64,000 nucleotides of DNA from Dietzia sp032248695 (GTDB taxonomy: Bacteria > Actinomycetota > Actinomycetes > Mycobacteriales > Mycobacteriaceae). The stretch is from the NCBI RefSeq assembly GCF_032248695.1, contig NZ_JAVHXC010000001.1, positions 186,001 through 250,000 of the forward strand, in the 5' to 3' direction. Below, piece by piece: positions 35,525 through 47,219 of this stretch. The position numbers and the translations under genes are program-made. The notes beneath the pieces are model-generated. The model was given only the letters and a program-made list of their open reading frames with translations, was not told the origin of the DNA and made no database searches. Position 1 is the first letter of the stretch; the number at the start of each line of letters is the position of its first letter.

Positions 35525-35773
35525 TCATGACTCACGCGGGTGTCCACCGTAGGACACCCCCGCCTGGTGTGCGGTGACCGTCCCCGGCGCGTCCGCGGGC
35601 TGCGGATCATCCCCGGGAGCGGGCGCTCCCTCGTGCTCACCGTACCCGGGCGTTGATGACTCCCACGAGGGGATGTCCAGGTTTCCGGGCCTGATGACCT
35701 CAGCAACAGTACGCGGCCGAGGGGCCCCGTACCAGCGCGGGGCCCGTTGCGGCACCCCGTCTGAACTGCGCAT
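35525..35773 (-). CDS. Possible small ORF upstream of mihF (doubtful)
   Basis: An 82-codon frame starting MRSSDGVPQRAPRWYGAPRP lies in the 425-nt gap upstream of mihF. Against it: no ribosome-binding site, no family I recognise, and I count about 74% G/C at third codon positions, well below the 90% or more of the neighbours. For it: a -10 hexamer lies 22 nt upstream of the ATG. It may simply be the untranslated leader of mihF. Confidence 0.25.
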   Translation of the reverse strand: MRSSDGVPQRAPRWYGAPRPRTVAEVIRPGNLDIPSWESSTPGYGEHEGAPAPGDDPQPADAPGTVTAHQAGVSYGGHPRES

Positions 35774-35795
35774 AGGCGTAGTGAGGTTGAGGAGA

Positions 35796-35801
35796 AGACT
35801 A
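35796..35801 (-). promoter_or_regulatory. Candidate -10 element for mihF
   Basis: TAGTCT on the minus strand, predicting a leader of about 290 nt before mihF that contains two hairpins. Confidence 0.35.
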
Positions 35802-35852
35802 GCGGCGCCGCTCCGGCACCGCGAGTCGGGCCACTCGCGCGCCCCTGATCGG

Positions 35853-35870
35853 CGGGGTCGCCGGACCCCG
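35853..35870 (-). terminator. Hairpin after pyrF
   Basis: A 7-bp stem with a GCCG loop, 53 nt beyond the pyrF stop, with no T-run. It is the best candidate for the end of the pyr operon. Confidence 0.4.
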
Positions 35871-35922
35871 CTTGACGAGTCGGGCGGCGACGTCGGGGCA
35901 CCGGTGAGGCACTCCCGGTGGC

Positions 35923-36773
35923 TCAGGCGGGCTCGGTGAACCTGTACCGGGCCGCCAGGTCCCGTACGACGGTCCTCATGGCGTCGACGTCCGGTCCCGC
36001 CCGCAGGACGTGCCGCGAGACGTTGACCAGGGTGTGCGGCAGAGCCGGTCCGGCGATCCGTCTGACGTCCTCGACGGTGCCGCCCTGCTCCCCCACCCCG
36101 GGCATGAGGACCGGGCCGTTCAGGTCGTCGAGCCGGGGCGGGTCGGACACCGTCGCACCCACGACGACGCCGAACGACCCGGGTGCCCCCGCGGTGGCGG
36201 CGCCGTTGCGGCGTGCCACCTCGTCGATGACGGCCTGGGCGACCGCACCGGACTCGCCCACCGACCGCTGCAGCGGACCCGCCTCGGGATTGGACGTCCG
36301 GGCGAGGACGAACACTCCGCGACCGGTGTCCGAGGCCGCGGCGAAGGCCGCGTCCAGCGCACCGACCCCCAGGTACGGGGAGACCGTGAGTGCGTCGCTC
36401 GCGAGGGGCGAGCCGTCACGTAGCCACGCCCGTGCGTATCCGGCCATCGTGGAGCCGATGTCGCCGCGTTTGGCGTCGGCGACGGACAGCGCACCGGCCT
36501 CGCCGATCCGGGCGAGGACCTGTTCGAGGACGCCGATGCCGGCCGAGCCGTGTTCCTCGAAGAACGCCACCTGCGGCTTGACCGCGGGCACCAGGTCCGC
36601 GAACGCCTCGAGCGACCGGTGGGCGAACTCGGCGAGACCGTCGGCGTCCGCCCCGAGCCCCCACGCCTCGAGCAGTGCGGGGTGTGGATCGATCCCCACG
36701 CACAGGTTGCCGCGGGCGGAGACGGCCGAGCGCAACCGCTCGCCGAAGGGGGCCCGGGGGACGGAGACGTTCA

Positions 36774-36774
<1 letters not shown>
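35923..36774 (-). CDS. pyrF: Orotidine 5'-phosphate decarboxylase
   Basis: PyrF makes UMP, the last step of de novo pyrimidine synthesis. The 283-residue protein is of the longer type-2 family. It has LCVGIDPHPALLEAWG, the catalytic signature DAKRGDIGSTMAGYA and the phosphate-binding MPGVGEQGG. The ATG overlaps the carB stop by one base (TGATG). It is the last gene of the pyr operon. Confidence 0.95.
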
Positions 36775-40132
<3,358 letters not shown>

Positions 40133-40133
<1 letters not shown>

Positions 40134-41341
40134 CAGTTCGAGCCCTTTCTGGAGTCTGCGGAGCCGGTGTCGGAGGAGCCGAGCAGGGCGACGAAGCGGT
40201 CGAAGAGGTCCGCCGCGTCGCGGGGGCCCGCGGCCGCCTCGGGGTGGTACTGGACGGAGAACGCGCTGCCGTCGGTGAGGGCGACGCCCTCGACGGTGCC
40301 GTCGTTGGCACACACGTGGGTGACGGTCGCGGTGCCCCAGGGGGTCTCCCAGGTCTCGTTCTCCGGGGCGCGGAGGGCGAACCCGTGGTTCTGGGAGGTG
40401 ATCGCGACGGAACCGGTGGCCTTCTCGATGACCGGGATATTGGTGCCGCGGTGGCCGAAACGCATCTTGTAGGTCTCCAGCCCGAGCGCCCGCCCGAGGA
40501 TCTGGTTGCCGAAGCAGATGCCGAAGAACGGCAGGCCCTGACCGAGGACCTCCTTGGTCAGGTGCACGGCGGCGTCGGCGGTCGCCGGGTCGCCGGGGCC
40601 GTTGGAGAGGAAGACCCCGTCGACGTCGAGGTCGAGGACGTCCTGGAGGGACGACCCGGCGGGGATCACGTGGACCCGGACGCCTCGTGCCGCGAGCATG
40701 CGCGGGGTGTTGGACTTGATGCCCAGATCGAGGGCCGCCACGGTGAACCGGGCCTCGCCCTCGGGCTCGACCACGTACGGCTCGTCGGTGGTGACCTCGT
40801 CCGACAGGGAGGCCCCGGCCATCGACGGCTGGGCGCGGACCGCGGCGAGCATCGTCTCGTCGTCGGCCAGGTCGGCCCCGGAGAAGATGCCGGCCTTCAT
40901 CGCCCCGCGCTCACGGATGTGGCGCACGACCGCCCGGGTGTCGATGTCGGCGATCCCGACGATCCCCTGGGTGACCATCTCGTCGGCGAGGGTGCGCCGG
41001 GAGCGGTGGTTGGAGGCGCGGCGGGACAGGTCGCGGACGACCAGGCCGGCGACCCAGATGCGGCCCCCGCCGACCTCGCCGTCGAGGAGGGACTCGCCGT
41101 CCTCGTCGTTCCACCCCGTGTTGCCGATCTGGGGCGCGGTCGTCACGACGATCTGGCGGCAGTAGGACGGGTCGGTGAGGGTCTCCTGGTACCCGGACAT
41201 GCCGGTGGTGAACACCGCCTCGCCGAGAGTGGTGCCGGACGCGCCGAAGGCCGATCCGCGGTGGATGCGGCCGTCCTCGAGGACGAGTGCGGCGGGTGCG
41301 CCGCCCCCCTGTCGCGCGGGCGTGGTGCTGTGCGGTGTCAC
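40133..41341 (-). CDS. carA: Carbamoyl-phosphate synthase small subunit
   Basis: CarA is the glutamine amidotransferase subunit that feeds ammonia to CarB. The 402-residue protein has the small-subunit-specific N-terminal domain (FGASGTTLGEAVFTTGMSGY) and a class I amidotransferase domain with the nucleophile in GICFGNQILGRALG. The actinobacterial form has Asn instead of the usual His after it. The GTG start overlaps the preceding stop (GTGA). Confidence 0.97.
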
Positions 41342-41877
41342 TGCTTCTCCTCGGTGGTGGAGTCGGTTTCGGGGGTGGGGGCGGCGTCTCCGCGCAGCGC
41401 CTCCCAGCGGGGGTAGCCGTCCTTGTCGTCGGCACGGAAGCCGGAGTCGACCAGGGTGCGGCCGTCCGGGCCGGTGACCTGCCAGCGCGCGACGAGGATG
41501 CCGCCGCCGGGCACGGTCTTGTTGGCCAGCGCGGAGGCGCGGCGCACGTCGACGAGGTCGGCGCGGGGGATCCAGACGGTCGCGTCGGCGAGGTCGAGAC
41601 GCAGACCACCCGTGTGGGCGGTCAGGGTGCCGGCCGAGCGGTGCCCGAGCGGTCGTCGGGCGATCCTCGCCTGCCAGTCCCCCGCGATGGTGCTGCCGAC
41701 GTAGACGCCGGTCAGCGGACCCAGCACGATGTCACCGGGGTCCGCGGGGGGCGAGGGGAGCTCGTCGAACAGACCGGCCTGGGATCGGCTCCGGTTCCGC
41801 CAGCCGAGCGTCATCAGGCCGACCATCACGAGCAGGACGGTGATGACGATGACGACGGTCCAGAAGTCCTGGCTCAT
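41338..41877 (-). CDS. Single-pass membrane protein inside the pyr operon (Rv1382-like)
   Basis: The 179-residue protein has one N-terminal membrane helix (about 6-25, WTVVIVITVLLVMVGLMTL), a basic stretch, and a soluble beta-rich domain resembling bacterial PH-like folds (GLRLDLADATVWIPRADL and WQVTGPDGRTLVDSGFR). Its function is unknown. It overlaps the pyrC stop (ATGA) and the carA start (GTGA), so it is locked into the operon. Mycobacteria have an equivalent gene at the same place. Confidence 0.8.
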   Translation of the reverse strand: MSQDFWTVVIVITVLLVMVGLMTLGWRNRSRSQAGLFDELPSPPADPGDIVLGPLTGVYVGSTIAGDWQARIARRPLGHRSAGTLTAHTGGLRLDLADATVWIPRADLVDVRRASALANKTVPGGGILVARWQVTGPDGRTLVDSGFRADDKDGYPRWEALRGDAAPTPETDSTTEEKQ

Positions 41878-43217
41878 ACGAGTACCTCTCCGTCGCGGGT
41901 GGTGAGACGGCCCCGGTACACGGTGCCGACGACTCTCGCCGCGAATGTCATTCCCTCGTAGGGGGTGTTGGCGGACAGACTTGCGAGTTCCTCGCCGACC
42001 ACGGTCCACCGGGAGTCGGGGTCGACGACGGCGAGGTTGGCAGGCTCCCCCACCTCGATCGGTCGCCCCTGGTCGGACAGACCGGCGATCTCGGCGGGTC
42101 GGGTGCTCATGACCCGGGCGAGGTCGCGCCAGGTCATGTCCCCGGTCTCCACCAGCAGCGCGGCGACGATGGGCAGGGCGGTCTCGAGACCGAGCATTCC
42201 GGGACGCGCGGCCGCGAACTCGCAGCACTTCTCCTGGGCGGCGTGCGGGGCGTGATCGGTGGCCACGCAGTCGATCACGCCGGAGACCAGGGCCTCCCGC
42301 AGCGCCGCCGCGTCGTGGGCCTCGCGCAGGGGCGGGTTGACGCGGTACACGCCGTCGTAGGACTCGAGCCGGGAGTCGTCCAACAGCAGGTGGTGGGGGG
42401 TGACCTCGGCGGTGATCGAGATGCCCTGGTCCTTGGCCCACTTCAGCAGCTCGACGGTGCCCGTGGTCGAGGCGTGGCAGATGTGGACGCGAGCGCCCGC
42501 GTCGCGGGCGAGGATCGCGTCGCGGGCGACGATCGACTCCTCGGCCGAGCGCGGCCAGCCGGTGAGGCCGAGGCGGGCGGCGGTGGGTCCTTCGTGGGCG
42601 ACGGCCCCGCGGGTGAGCCGCGGTTCCTCCGCGTGCTGCGCGATGAGTACTCCCAGACCCGCCGAGTACTCGAGGGCGCGGCGCATGACCAGCGGGTCGT
42701 ACACGCACATGCCGTCGTCCGAGAAGATGCGGACGCGCGCCTCCCCGGAGGCCATCTGGCCCATCTCGGTGAGCTGCTCCCCGGCGAGCCCCACGGTCAC
42801 GGCGCCGACGGGGTGGACGTCGCAGAGACCGACCTCGCGGCCGATCCTCCAGACCGAGTCGGTGACCGTCTGGTTGTCCTGCGGCGGCTGGGTGTTGGCC
42901 ATGGCGAACACCGCCGTGTACCCGCCCCGGGCCGCGGCCGCCGATCCGCTGGCGATGGTCTCGGTGTCCTCGCGACCCGGCTCGCGCAGGTGGGTGTGCA
43001 GGTCCACGAACCCGGGCACCAGCACCGCACCGTCGAAGTCGACGACCTCGACGGAGCCGGCGTCCGCCGGCGCGGTGGTGCCGGACGTGGCGTCGGCGAC
43101 GAGGTCGGGACCGATCTCGGCGATCCGGCCGTCCCTGACGAGGACGTCCACCGGGTCGCCCTCTCCGTAGGGGCGGACCCGCCGCAGCAGCAGGGCCGGC
43201 GCAGACTGAGCGCTCAC
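41874..43217 (-). CDS. pyrC: Dihydroorotase
   Basis: PyrC is a zinc amidohydrolase that cyclises carbamoyl aspartate. The 447-residue, type I dihydroorotase has VDLHTHLREPG with the first metal-binding histidines and HICHASTTGTVELLKWA further on. The signature ATDHAPHAAQEK is near the C-terminal third. The GTG at 43217 overlaps the pyrB stop (GTGA). Confidence 0.96.
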   Translation of the reverse strand: MSAQSAPALLLRRVRPYGEGDPVDVLVRDGRIAEIGPDLVADATSGTTAPADAGSVEVVDFDGAVLVPGFVDLHTHLREPGREDTETIASGSAAAARGGYTAVFAMANTQPPQDNQTVTDSVWRIGREVGLCDVHPVGAVTVGLAGEQLTEMGQMASGEARVRIFSDDGMCVYDPLVMRRALEYSAGLGVLIAQHAEEPRLTRGAVAHEGPTAARLGLTGWPRSAEESIVARDAILARDAGARVHICHASTTGTVELLKWAKDQGISITAEVTPHHLLLDDSRLESYDGVYRVNPPLREAHDAAALREALVSGVIDCVATDHAPHAAQEKCCEFAAARPGMLGLETALPIVAALLVETGDMTWRDLARVMSTRPAEIAGLSDQGRPIEVGEPANLAVVDPDSRWTVVGEELASLSANTPYEGMTFAARVVGTVYRGRLTTRDGEVLV

Positions 43218-44155
43218 TCGGGACTTCCTTCCGTTCCGACGAGGGTGTGCAGCAGGACCGACATGCGGACGTGCACCCCGTTGGTGACCTGCTGGAGGAT
43301 GGCCGACGACGGCGCGTCGGCGGTGTCGAAGCCGATCTCCATGCCGCGCACCATCGGCCCCGGGTGCAGGACGACGACGTCCTCACCGAGCCGGGCCGCG
43401 CGCGCGGGGCCGAGGCCGTAGCGCACCGCGTACTCCCGGGCGGAAGGGAAGAACCCGCCGTTCATGCGCTCGGCCTGGACCCGGAGCATCATCACGGCGT
43501 CGGCTCCCCCGAGCTCGGCGTCGAGATCGGTCGCGGCGCGGACGGGCCAGGATCCGACCCCGACGGGCAGCAGGGTGGGCGGGGCGACGAGGACGACCTC
43601 CGCGCCCAGCGTCGACAGCAGCAGGGCGTTCGACCGGGCGACCCGCGAGTGCAGGATGTCGCCGACGATCACCACGCGGCGACCCTCGATCCCGCCGAGA
43701 CGCTCGCGCAGCGTCATGGCGTCGAGCAGCGCCTGCGTGGGGTGCTCGTGCATCCCGTCGCCGGCATTGATGACCGACGGTCCCACGCCGCCCGGGGCGA
43801 CCCAGCCGGCGATCTGCTGCGCGGCTCCCGAGGCGGGGTGCCGGACGATGAGGGCGTCGGCACCGATCGCCGTCAGGGTCAGGGCGGTGTCGCGCAGCGA
43901 CTCGCCCTTCTGGACCGAGGACGCGCTCGCGGAGACGTTGATGACGTCCGCGCTCATCCACTTGCCGGCCGTCTCGAACGAGACGCGGGTGCGGGTGGAG
44001 TTCTCGTAGAACACCGTCAGTACCGTCTTGCCGCGCAACGTGGGCAGCTTGCGGACCTCTCGGCCCAGCAGGGCCTCCTTCAACCGCGCCGCCTCGTCGA
44101 GGATCGACAGCGCCGCGTCCCGGTCGAGGTCGGTCGCCGAGAGCAGGTGCTTCAT
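43214..44155 (-). CDS. pyrB: Aspartate carbamoyltransferase catalytic subunit
   Basis: PyrB condenses carbamoyl phosphate with aspartate. The 313-residue protein has the carbamoyl-phosphate site YENSTRTRVSFETAG, HEHPTQALLDAMTLRE, and VVLHPGPMVRGMEI at the aspartate site. No regulatory pyrI chain is present, as usual for this operon type. The ATG overlaps the pyrR stop as ATGA. Confidence 0.96.
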   Translation of the reverse strand: MKHLLSATDLDRDAALSILDEAARLKEALLGREVRKLPTLRGKTVLTVFYENSTRTRVSFETAGKWMSADVINVSASASSVQKGESLRDTALTLTAIGADALIVRHPASGAAQQIAGWVAPGGVGPSVINAGDGMHEHPTQALLDAMTLRERLGGIEGRRVVIVGDILHSRVARSNALLLSTLGAEVVLVAPPTLLPVGVGSWPVRAATDLDAELGGADAVMMLRVQAERMNGGFFPSAREYAVRYGLGPARAARLGEDVVVLHPGPMVRGMEIGFDTADAPSSAILQQVTNGVHVRMSVLLHTLVGTEGSPE

Positions 44156-44736
44156 CGGTTCCTCTCCGGGTCGGGGCGCCGCAGGAACACGGCGTCGGTT
44201 CCGTCGATCTCGGACAGCCGGACCGACACGCCCTCCTCGCGGGAGGTCGGGACGTTCTTGCCCACGTAGTCGGCGCGGATGGGCAGCTCGCGGTGACCAC
44301 GGTCGACGAGGACCGCGAGCTGGACCCGGTCGGGCCGGCCGAGGTCGCGGAGCGCGTCGAACGCCGCCCGGATGGTCCGGCCGGAGAACAGGACGTCGTC
44401 GACCAGGATCACCGTGGCCCCGTCGATGCCCTGCGGGGGCACGCGGGTGGGGCCGAGCGGCCGGTGGGGGCTGCCCGCCAGGTCGTCCCGGTAGAGCGTG
44501 ACGTCGAGCGACCCGGCGTGCACCTCGGCTCCGCTGAACTCGCGGATCCGCTCGGCGAGGCGGGCGGCCAGCGGCACACCGCGGGTGGGGATGCCCAGCA
44601 GCACCACGGGGCCCGAACCGGGCGCGTCCGCGGCGGTGCGTTCGATGATCTGATGTGCCAGGCGGGACACCGTCCTGGCGACGTCGTCGGACGTGAAGAG
44701 TGACACCGAGTTCGTCTCCGAACCGTCAGCGTTCAC
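44152..44736 (-). CDS. pyrR: Pyrimidine operon regulator / uracil phosphoribosyltransferase PyrR
   Basis: PyrR binds pyr mRNA in a UMP-dependent way and also has uracil phosphoribosyltransferase activity. The 194-residue protein has the PRPP-binding loop VILVDDVLFSGRTIRAAFDAL and the PyrR-typical IPTRGVPLAARLAERI. The GTG at 44736 has AAGGAGG nine nt upstream. A PyrR-binding hairpin abuts that ribosome-binding site, so autoregulation at translation is likely. Confidence 0.96.
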   Translation of the reverse strand: MNADGSETNSVSLFTSDDVARTVSRLAHQIIERTAADAPGSGPVVLLGIPTRGVPLAARLAERIREFSGAEVHAGSLDVTLYRDDLAGSPHRPLGPTRVPPQGIDGATVILVDDVLFSGRTIRAAFDALRDLGRPDRVQLAVLVDRGHRELPIRADYVGKNVPTSREEGVSVRLSEIDGTDAVFLRRPDPERNR

Positions 44737-44745
44737 CGATCACCA

Positions 44746-44768
44746 CCTCCTTGTCCGCCTCGCTGGAC
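44746..44768 (-). promoter_or_regulatory. PyrR-binding loop next to the pyrR ribosome-binding site
   Basis: On the minus strand a hairpin (44768-44753) presents GUC-CAGCGA-GGC, whose loop matches the PyrR hexaloop consensus CNGNGA exactly, closed by GUCC/GGAC. It is followed at once by AAGGAGG (44752-44746) and, after nine nt, the pyrR GTG. There is no terminator between hairpin and gene, so PyrR should block ribosome binding rather than attenuate transcription, as described for M. smegmatis. Confidence 0.8.
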
Positions 44769-44794
44769 GGCTCGTTAAAGGGATAGCTTTCGGA

Positions 44795-44800
44795 GCAGAA
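44795..44800 (-). promoter_or_regulatory. Candidate -10 element for the pyr operon
   Basis: TAGAGT on the minus strand just after the nusB stop, in the only A+T-rich stretch nearby. It would give a short leader holding the PyrR hairpin. The exact position is tentative. Confidence 0.35.
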
Positions 44801-44805
44801 CTCTA

Positions 44806-45459
44806 TCAGTCGAGCGCGTCCGTCCCCGGATCGCCGGACGTGGTCTGCGACACGTCGGTCCCGGCGGGTCCGGCGCTCGTCGTGGGGCCCGCGGGATCCG
44901 CTGCGGGATCGGCCTCCGCCTCCGCCTCCGCCTCGGTCGCGGCCGCGGCGTCGGGCGCCGGGGCCGTCCGCTGCGTCGCGTCGAGGTTCGACACGGCGCG
45001 CTCGGCGGCCCGGATGTGCTGGGCCAGACCGGCCACGCGGTCGAGCACCGCGTTGACGTACGGCACCGACTTCTCGGCGGACAGATCCGACACGAGCAGG
45101 ACGGCCTGGTCGATCACGACGGCGGCGTCCACCTCCTCGGAGCCGAAGAGCAACTCCCACGCGGCCGCGCGCAGGACCGCACGGTCCACGGCGGGCAGCC
45201 GCGCCAGCGTCCACTCCCGCAGGTGCTCGGAGATCGTCGAGTCCAGCCGGTCGAGACGCTCGGCGACACCGGTCACGATCTGCATCGTGTACGGGGCGAC
45301 GTCGTGGAACTCCTGGGACTCCTCGCCCATCCGCCGACGTTCCTCGGCGAGCTCCACGACGTCCGCGTCGCGCAGTTCGGCCTCGAAGAGCAGGGAGACG
45401 GCACGCTTGCGCGCCCGGTACCGAGCCCCGCGGCGCCGGTGGTCGACCTCGTCCGCCAT
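44806..45459 (-). CDS. nusB: Transcription antitermination factor NusB
   Basis: NusB binds boxA RNA with NusE (S10) in rRNA antitermination complexes. The 217-residue protein has the all-helical NusB core in its first 150 residues (GARYRARKRAVSLLFEAEL, LPAVDRAVLRAAAWELLF, EKSVPYVNAVLDRVA). A long Ala/Glu-rich acidic C-terminal tail of about 60 residues (DAAAATEAEAEAEADPAAD) is probably disordered. It starts 2 nt after the efp stop. Confidence 0.94.
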   Translation of the reverse strand: MADEVDHRRRGARYRARKRAVSLLFEAELRDADVVELAEERRRMGEESQEFHDVAPYTMQIVTGVAERLDRLDSTISEHLREWTLARLPAVDRAVLRAAAWELLFGSEEVDAAVVIDQAVLLVSDLSAEKSVPYVNAVLDRVAGLAQHIRAAERAVSNLDATQRTAPAPDAAAATEAEAEAEADPAADPAGPTTSAGPAGTDVSQTTSGDPGTDALD

Positions 45460-45461
45460 GA

Positions 45462-46025
45462 TCAGTCGTTCACCCGGCTGAGGTAGTGGCCGTCACGGGT
45501 GTCGATGCGCAGCTTGTCGCCGGTGTTGATGAACAGCGGGACCTGCACCTCGGCGCCGGTCTCGAGGGTGGCGGGCTTGGTGCCGCCGGTGGAGCGGTCA
45601 CCCTGCAGGCCGGGATCGGTGTGCTGCACGAGGAGGTCGACAGCGACCGGCATCTCGGCGAACAGCGGGACGCCCTCGTTGAACGAGACCTGCACGGTGG
45701 TGTTCTCGAGCAGGAAGCGCGCGCCGTCGCCCATGACGGCCGGGCTGACGTTGATCTGCTCGTAGTCCTGCTCGTCCATGAGGACGTAGTCCTCACCGTC
45801 GCGGTACAGGAAGGTCATGTCGCGGCGGTCGACCGTCGCGATCTCGACCTTGACACCGGCGCTGAACGTCTTGTCGACGTTCTTCCCGGTGACGACGTTC
45901 TTCAGCTTCGTCCGCACGAACGCCGGGCCCTTACCGGGCTTGACGTGCTGGAACTCGACGATCTGCCACAGCTGCCCCTCCTCTTTGAGGACGAGGCCGT
46001 TCTTGAAGTCGGCGGTGGACGCCAT
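45462..46025 (-). CDS. efp: Elongation factor P
   Basis: EF-P relieves ribosome stalling at polyproline stretches. The 187-residue protein has the three beta-barrel domains and the exposed loop VKPGKGPAF with Lys32 at its tip. This is the PGKGP loop of actinobacterial EF-P, which is reported to work without lysine modification. The ATG at 46025 follows GAAGGAGTACCGACA. It precedes nusB by 2 nt. Confidence 0.97.
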   Translation of the reverse strand: MASTADFKNGLVLKEEGQLWQIVEFQHVKPGKGPAFVRTKLKNVVTGKNVDKTFSAGVKVEIATVDRRDMTFLYRDGEDYVLMDEQDYEQINVSPAVMGDGARFLLENTTVQVSFNEGVPLFAEMPVAVDLLVQHTDPGLQGDRSTGGTKPATLETGAEVQVPLFINTGDKLRIDTRDGHYLSRVND

Positions 46026-46118
46026 TGTCGGTACTCCTTCGGGAAAGTCGTCGGGCGGGACGCCGGTGAGGGCGCCGCGCACGTGGTCGTGGGCGGAGCA
46101 CTCGGGGCGCGCTGATGG

Positions 46119-47219
46119 TCAGAGCACCCTGAGAGCCTTCGACGTGGTGGTCAGGGACCTCCCGCCACCTCCGGTGACGGCCACGGTGTCCTCGATCCGG
46201 ATCCCGCCGAGGCCCGGGAGGTAGATCCCGGGCTCGATGGTGATCACATCGCCGTCGGACAGTGTACTAGTGGACCTCGTGGACACCGCGGGCGCTTCGT
46301 GCACGTCCAGACCCACCCCGTGCCCGAGCGAGTGCCCGAAGAACTCCCCGAACCCGGCGTCGTCGATGATGCCGCGGCTCACCGCGTCGAGATCCGCGCA
46401 CGCCATCCCCTCACGGACCGCGTCCACCCCCGCCAGCTGCGCCCGCAGGGTCACCGCGTAGGCCTCGAGGAGACGATCCGGTGCGGCGCCGAGCGCGACC
46501 GTGCGCGTGCAGTCCGACGCGTAGCCGGAGACGGTCGCGCCGAAGTCCACCACGACGAGGTCGCCGTCGGCGAGCACCCGGTCGCCGGGTACGTGGTGGG
46601 GGTGGGCGCCGTGGGGTCCGGAGGCGACGATCGTCTCGAACGCGACGCCGTCGGAACCCGCCCTGCGCATCGCGTGCTCGAGGTCCGCCGCGACCTCACG
46701 CTCGGTACGACCGGTGGCGATCGCGCCGCTGGCGAGCAGGTGGTCCCACGCGGCGTCGACCACGCCGCAGGCCCGCTCGACGAGCGCGAGTTCCTCGGCG
46801 TCCTTCGCGCGGCGGACCTGTTCGACGAGGCCCGTCGTCTCCACGATCCGCGTGGCCGCTCCCCCGGTGTCCGCCAGTGCGCGGCGCAGCGCGGACGCGG
46901 CGGACAGCGTGAGATGATCGGCCTCCACCGCGAGCGGGGCGTCGGCGGGTCCGCGGCGACGTCCCAGCACCCCGGCGACGTACTCCCGCGAGATCACGTG
47001 TCCCACGTCCGGGGCCTGCTCGACCACCTGGAGTTCGTACCGGGAATCCGTGCAGAGCACCCCCTCGCCGTCGTCGTCCACCAGGGCGACGCCACCGGAC
47101 CCGGCGAACCCGGTCAGGTAGGCGATGTTGCGCGGATCGGTCACCAACAGGGACGCGGCACCGACGTCCGCGAGGGCGGCGGCCAGGGCGCGCCGGCGGC
47201 GCGCGAACCGCCCCGTCAC
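46119..47219 (-). CDS. pepQ: Xaa-Pro dipeptidase/aminopeptidase family M24
   Basis: This 366-residue metallopeptidase of the pita-bread fold probably removes residues N-terminal to proline. The five metal ligands are visible: the two Asp in VVDFGATVSGYASDCTRT, His in GHSLGHGVGLDVHEAP, Glu in TIEPGIYLPG and Glu in GIRIEDTVAV. An N-terminal creatinase-like domain covers about 1-125. The GTG at 47219 overlaps the aroB stop (GTGA). A 93-nt gap separates it from efp. Confidence 0.93.
   Translation of the reverse strand: MTGRFARRRRALAAALADVGAASLLVTDPRNIAYLTGFAGSGGVALVDDDGEGVLCTDSRYELQVVEQAPDVGHVISREYVAGVLGRRRGPADAPLAVEADHLTLSAASALRRALADTGGAATRIVETTGLVEQVRRAKDAEELALVERACGVVDAAWDHLLASGAIATGRTEREVAADLEHAMRRAGSDGVAFETIVASGPHGAHPHHVPGDRVLADGDLVVVDFGATVSGYASDCTRTVALGAAPDRLLEAYAVTLRAQLAGVDAVREGMACADLDAVSRGIIDDAGFGEFFGHSLGHGVGLDVHEAPAVSTRSTSTLSDGDVITIEPGIYLPGLGGIRIEDTVAVTGGGGRSLTTTSKALRVL

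Larger units (their letters stand above)
35498..35922 (-). other. 425-nt intergenic region upstream of mihF
   Basis: This is the longest gene-poor gap in the window. Reading leftward from pyrF it holds a hairpin (35853-35870, CGGGGTC/GACCCCG) likely to end the pyr transcript. A TAGTCT -10 candidate follows (35801-35796). Next are an 8-bp hairpin (GGGCCCCG/CGGGGCCC, about 35723-35746) and a second 8-bp hairpin (35538-35545 with 35552-35559), 40-60 nt before the mihF start. I see no RNA gene in it. Confidence 0.5.
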
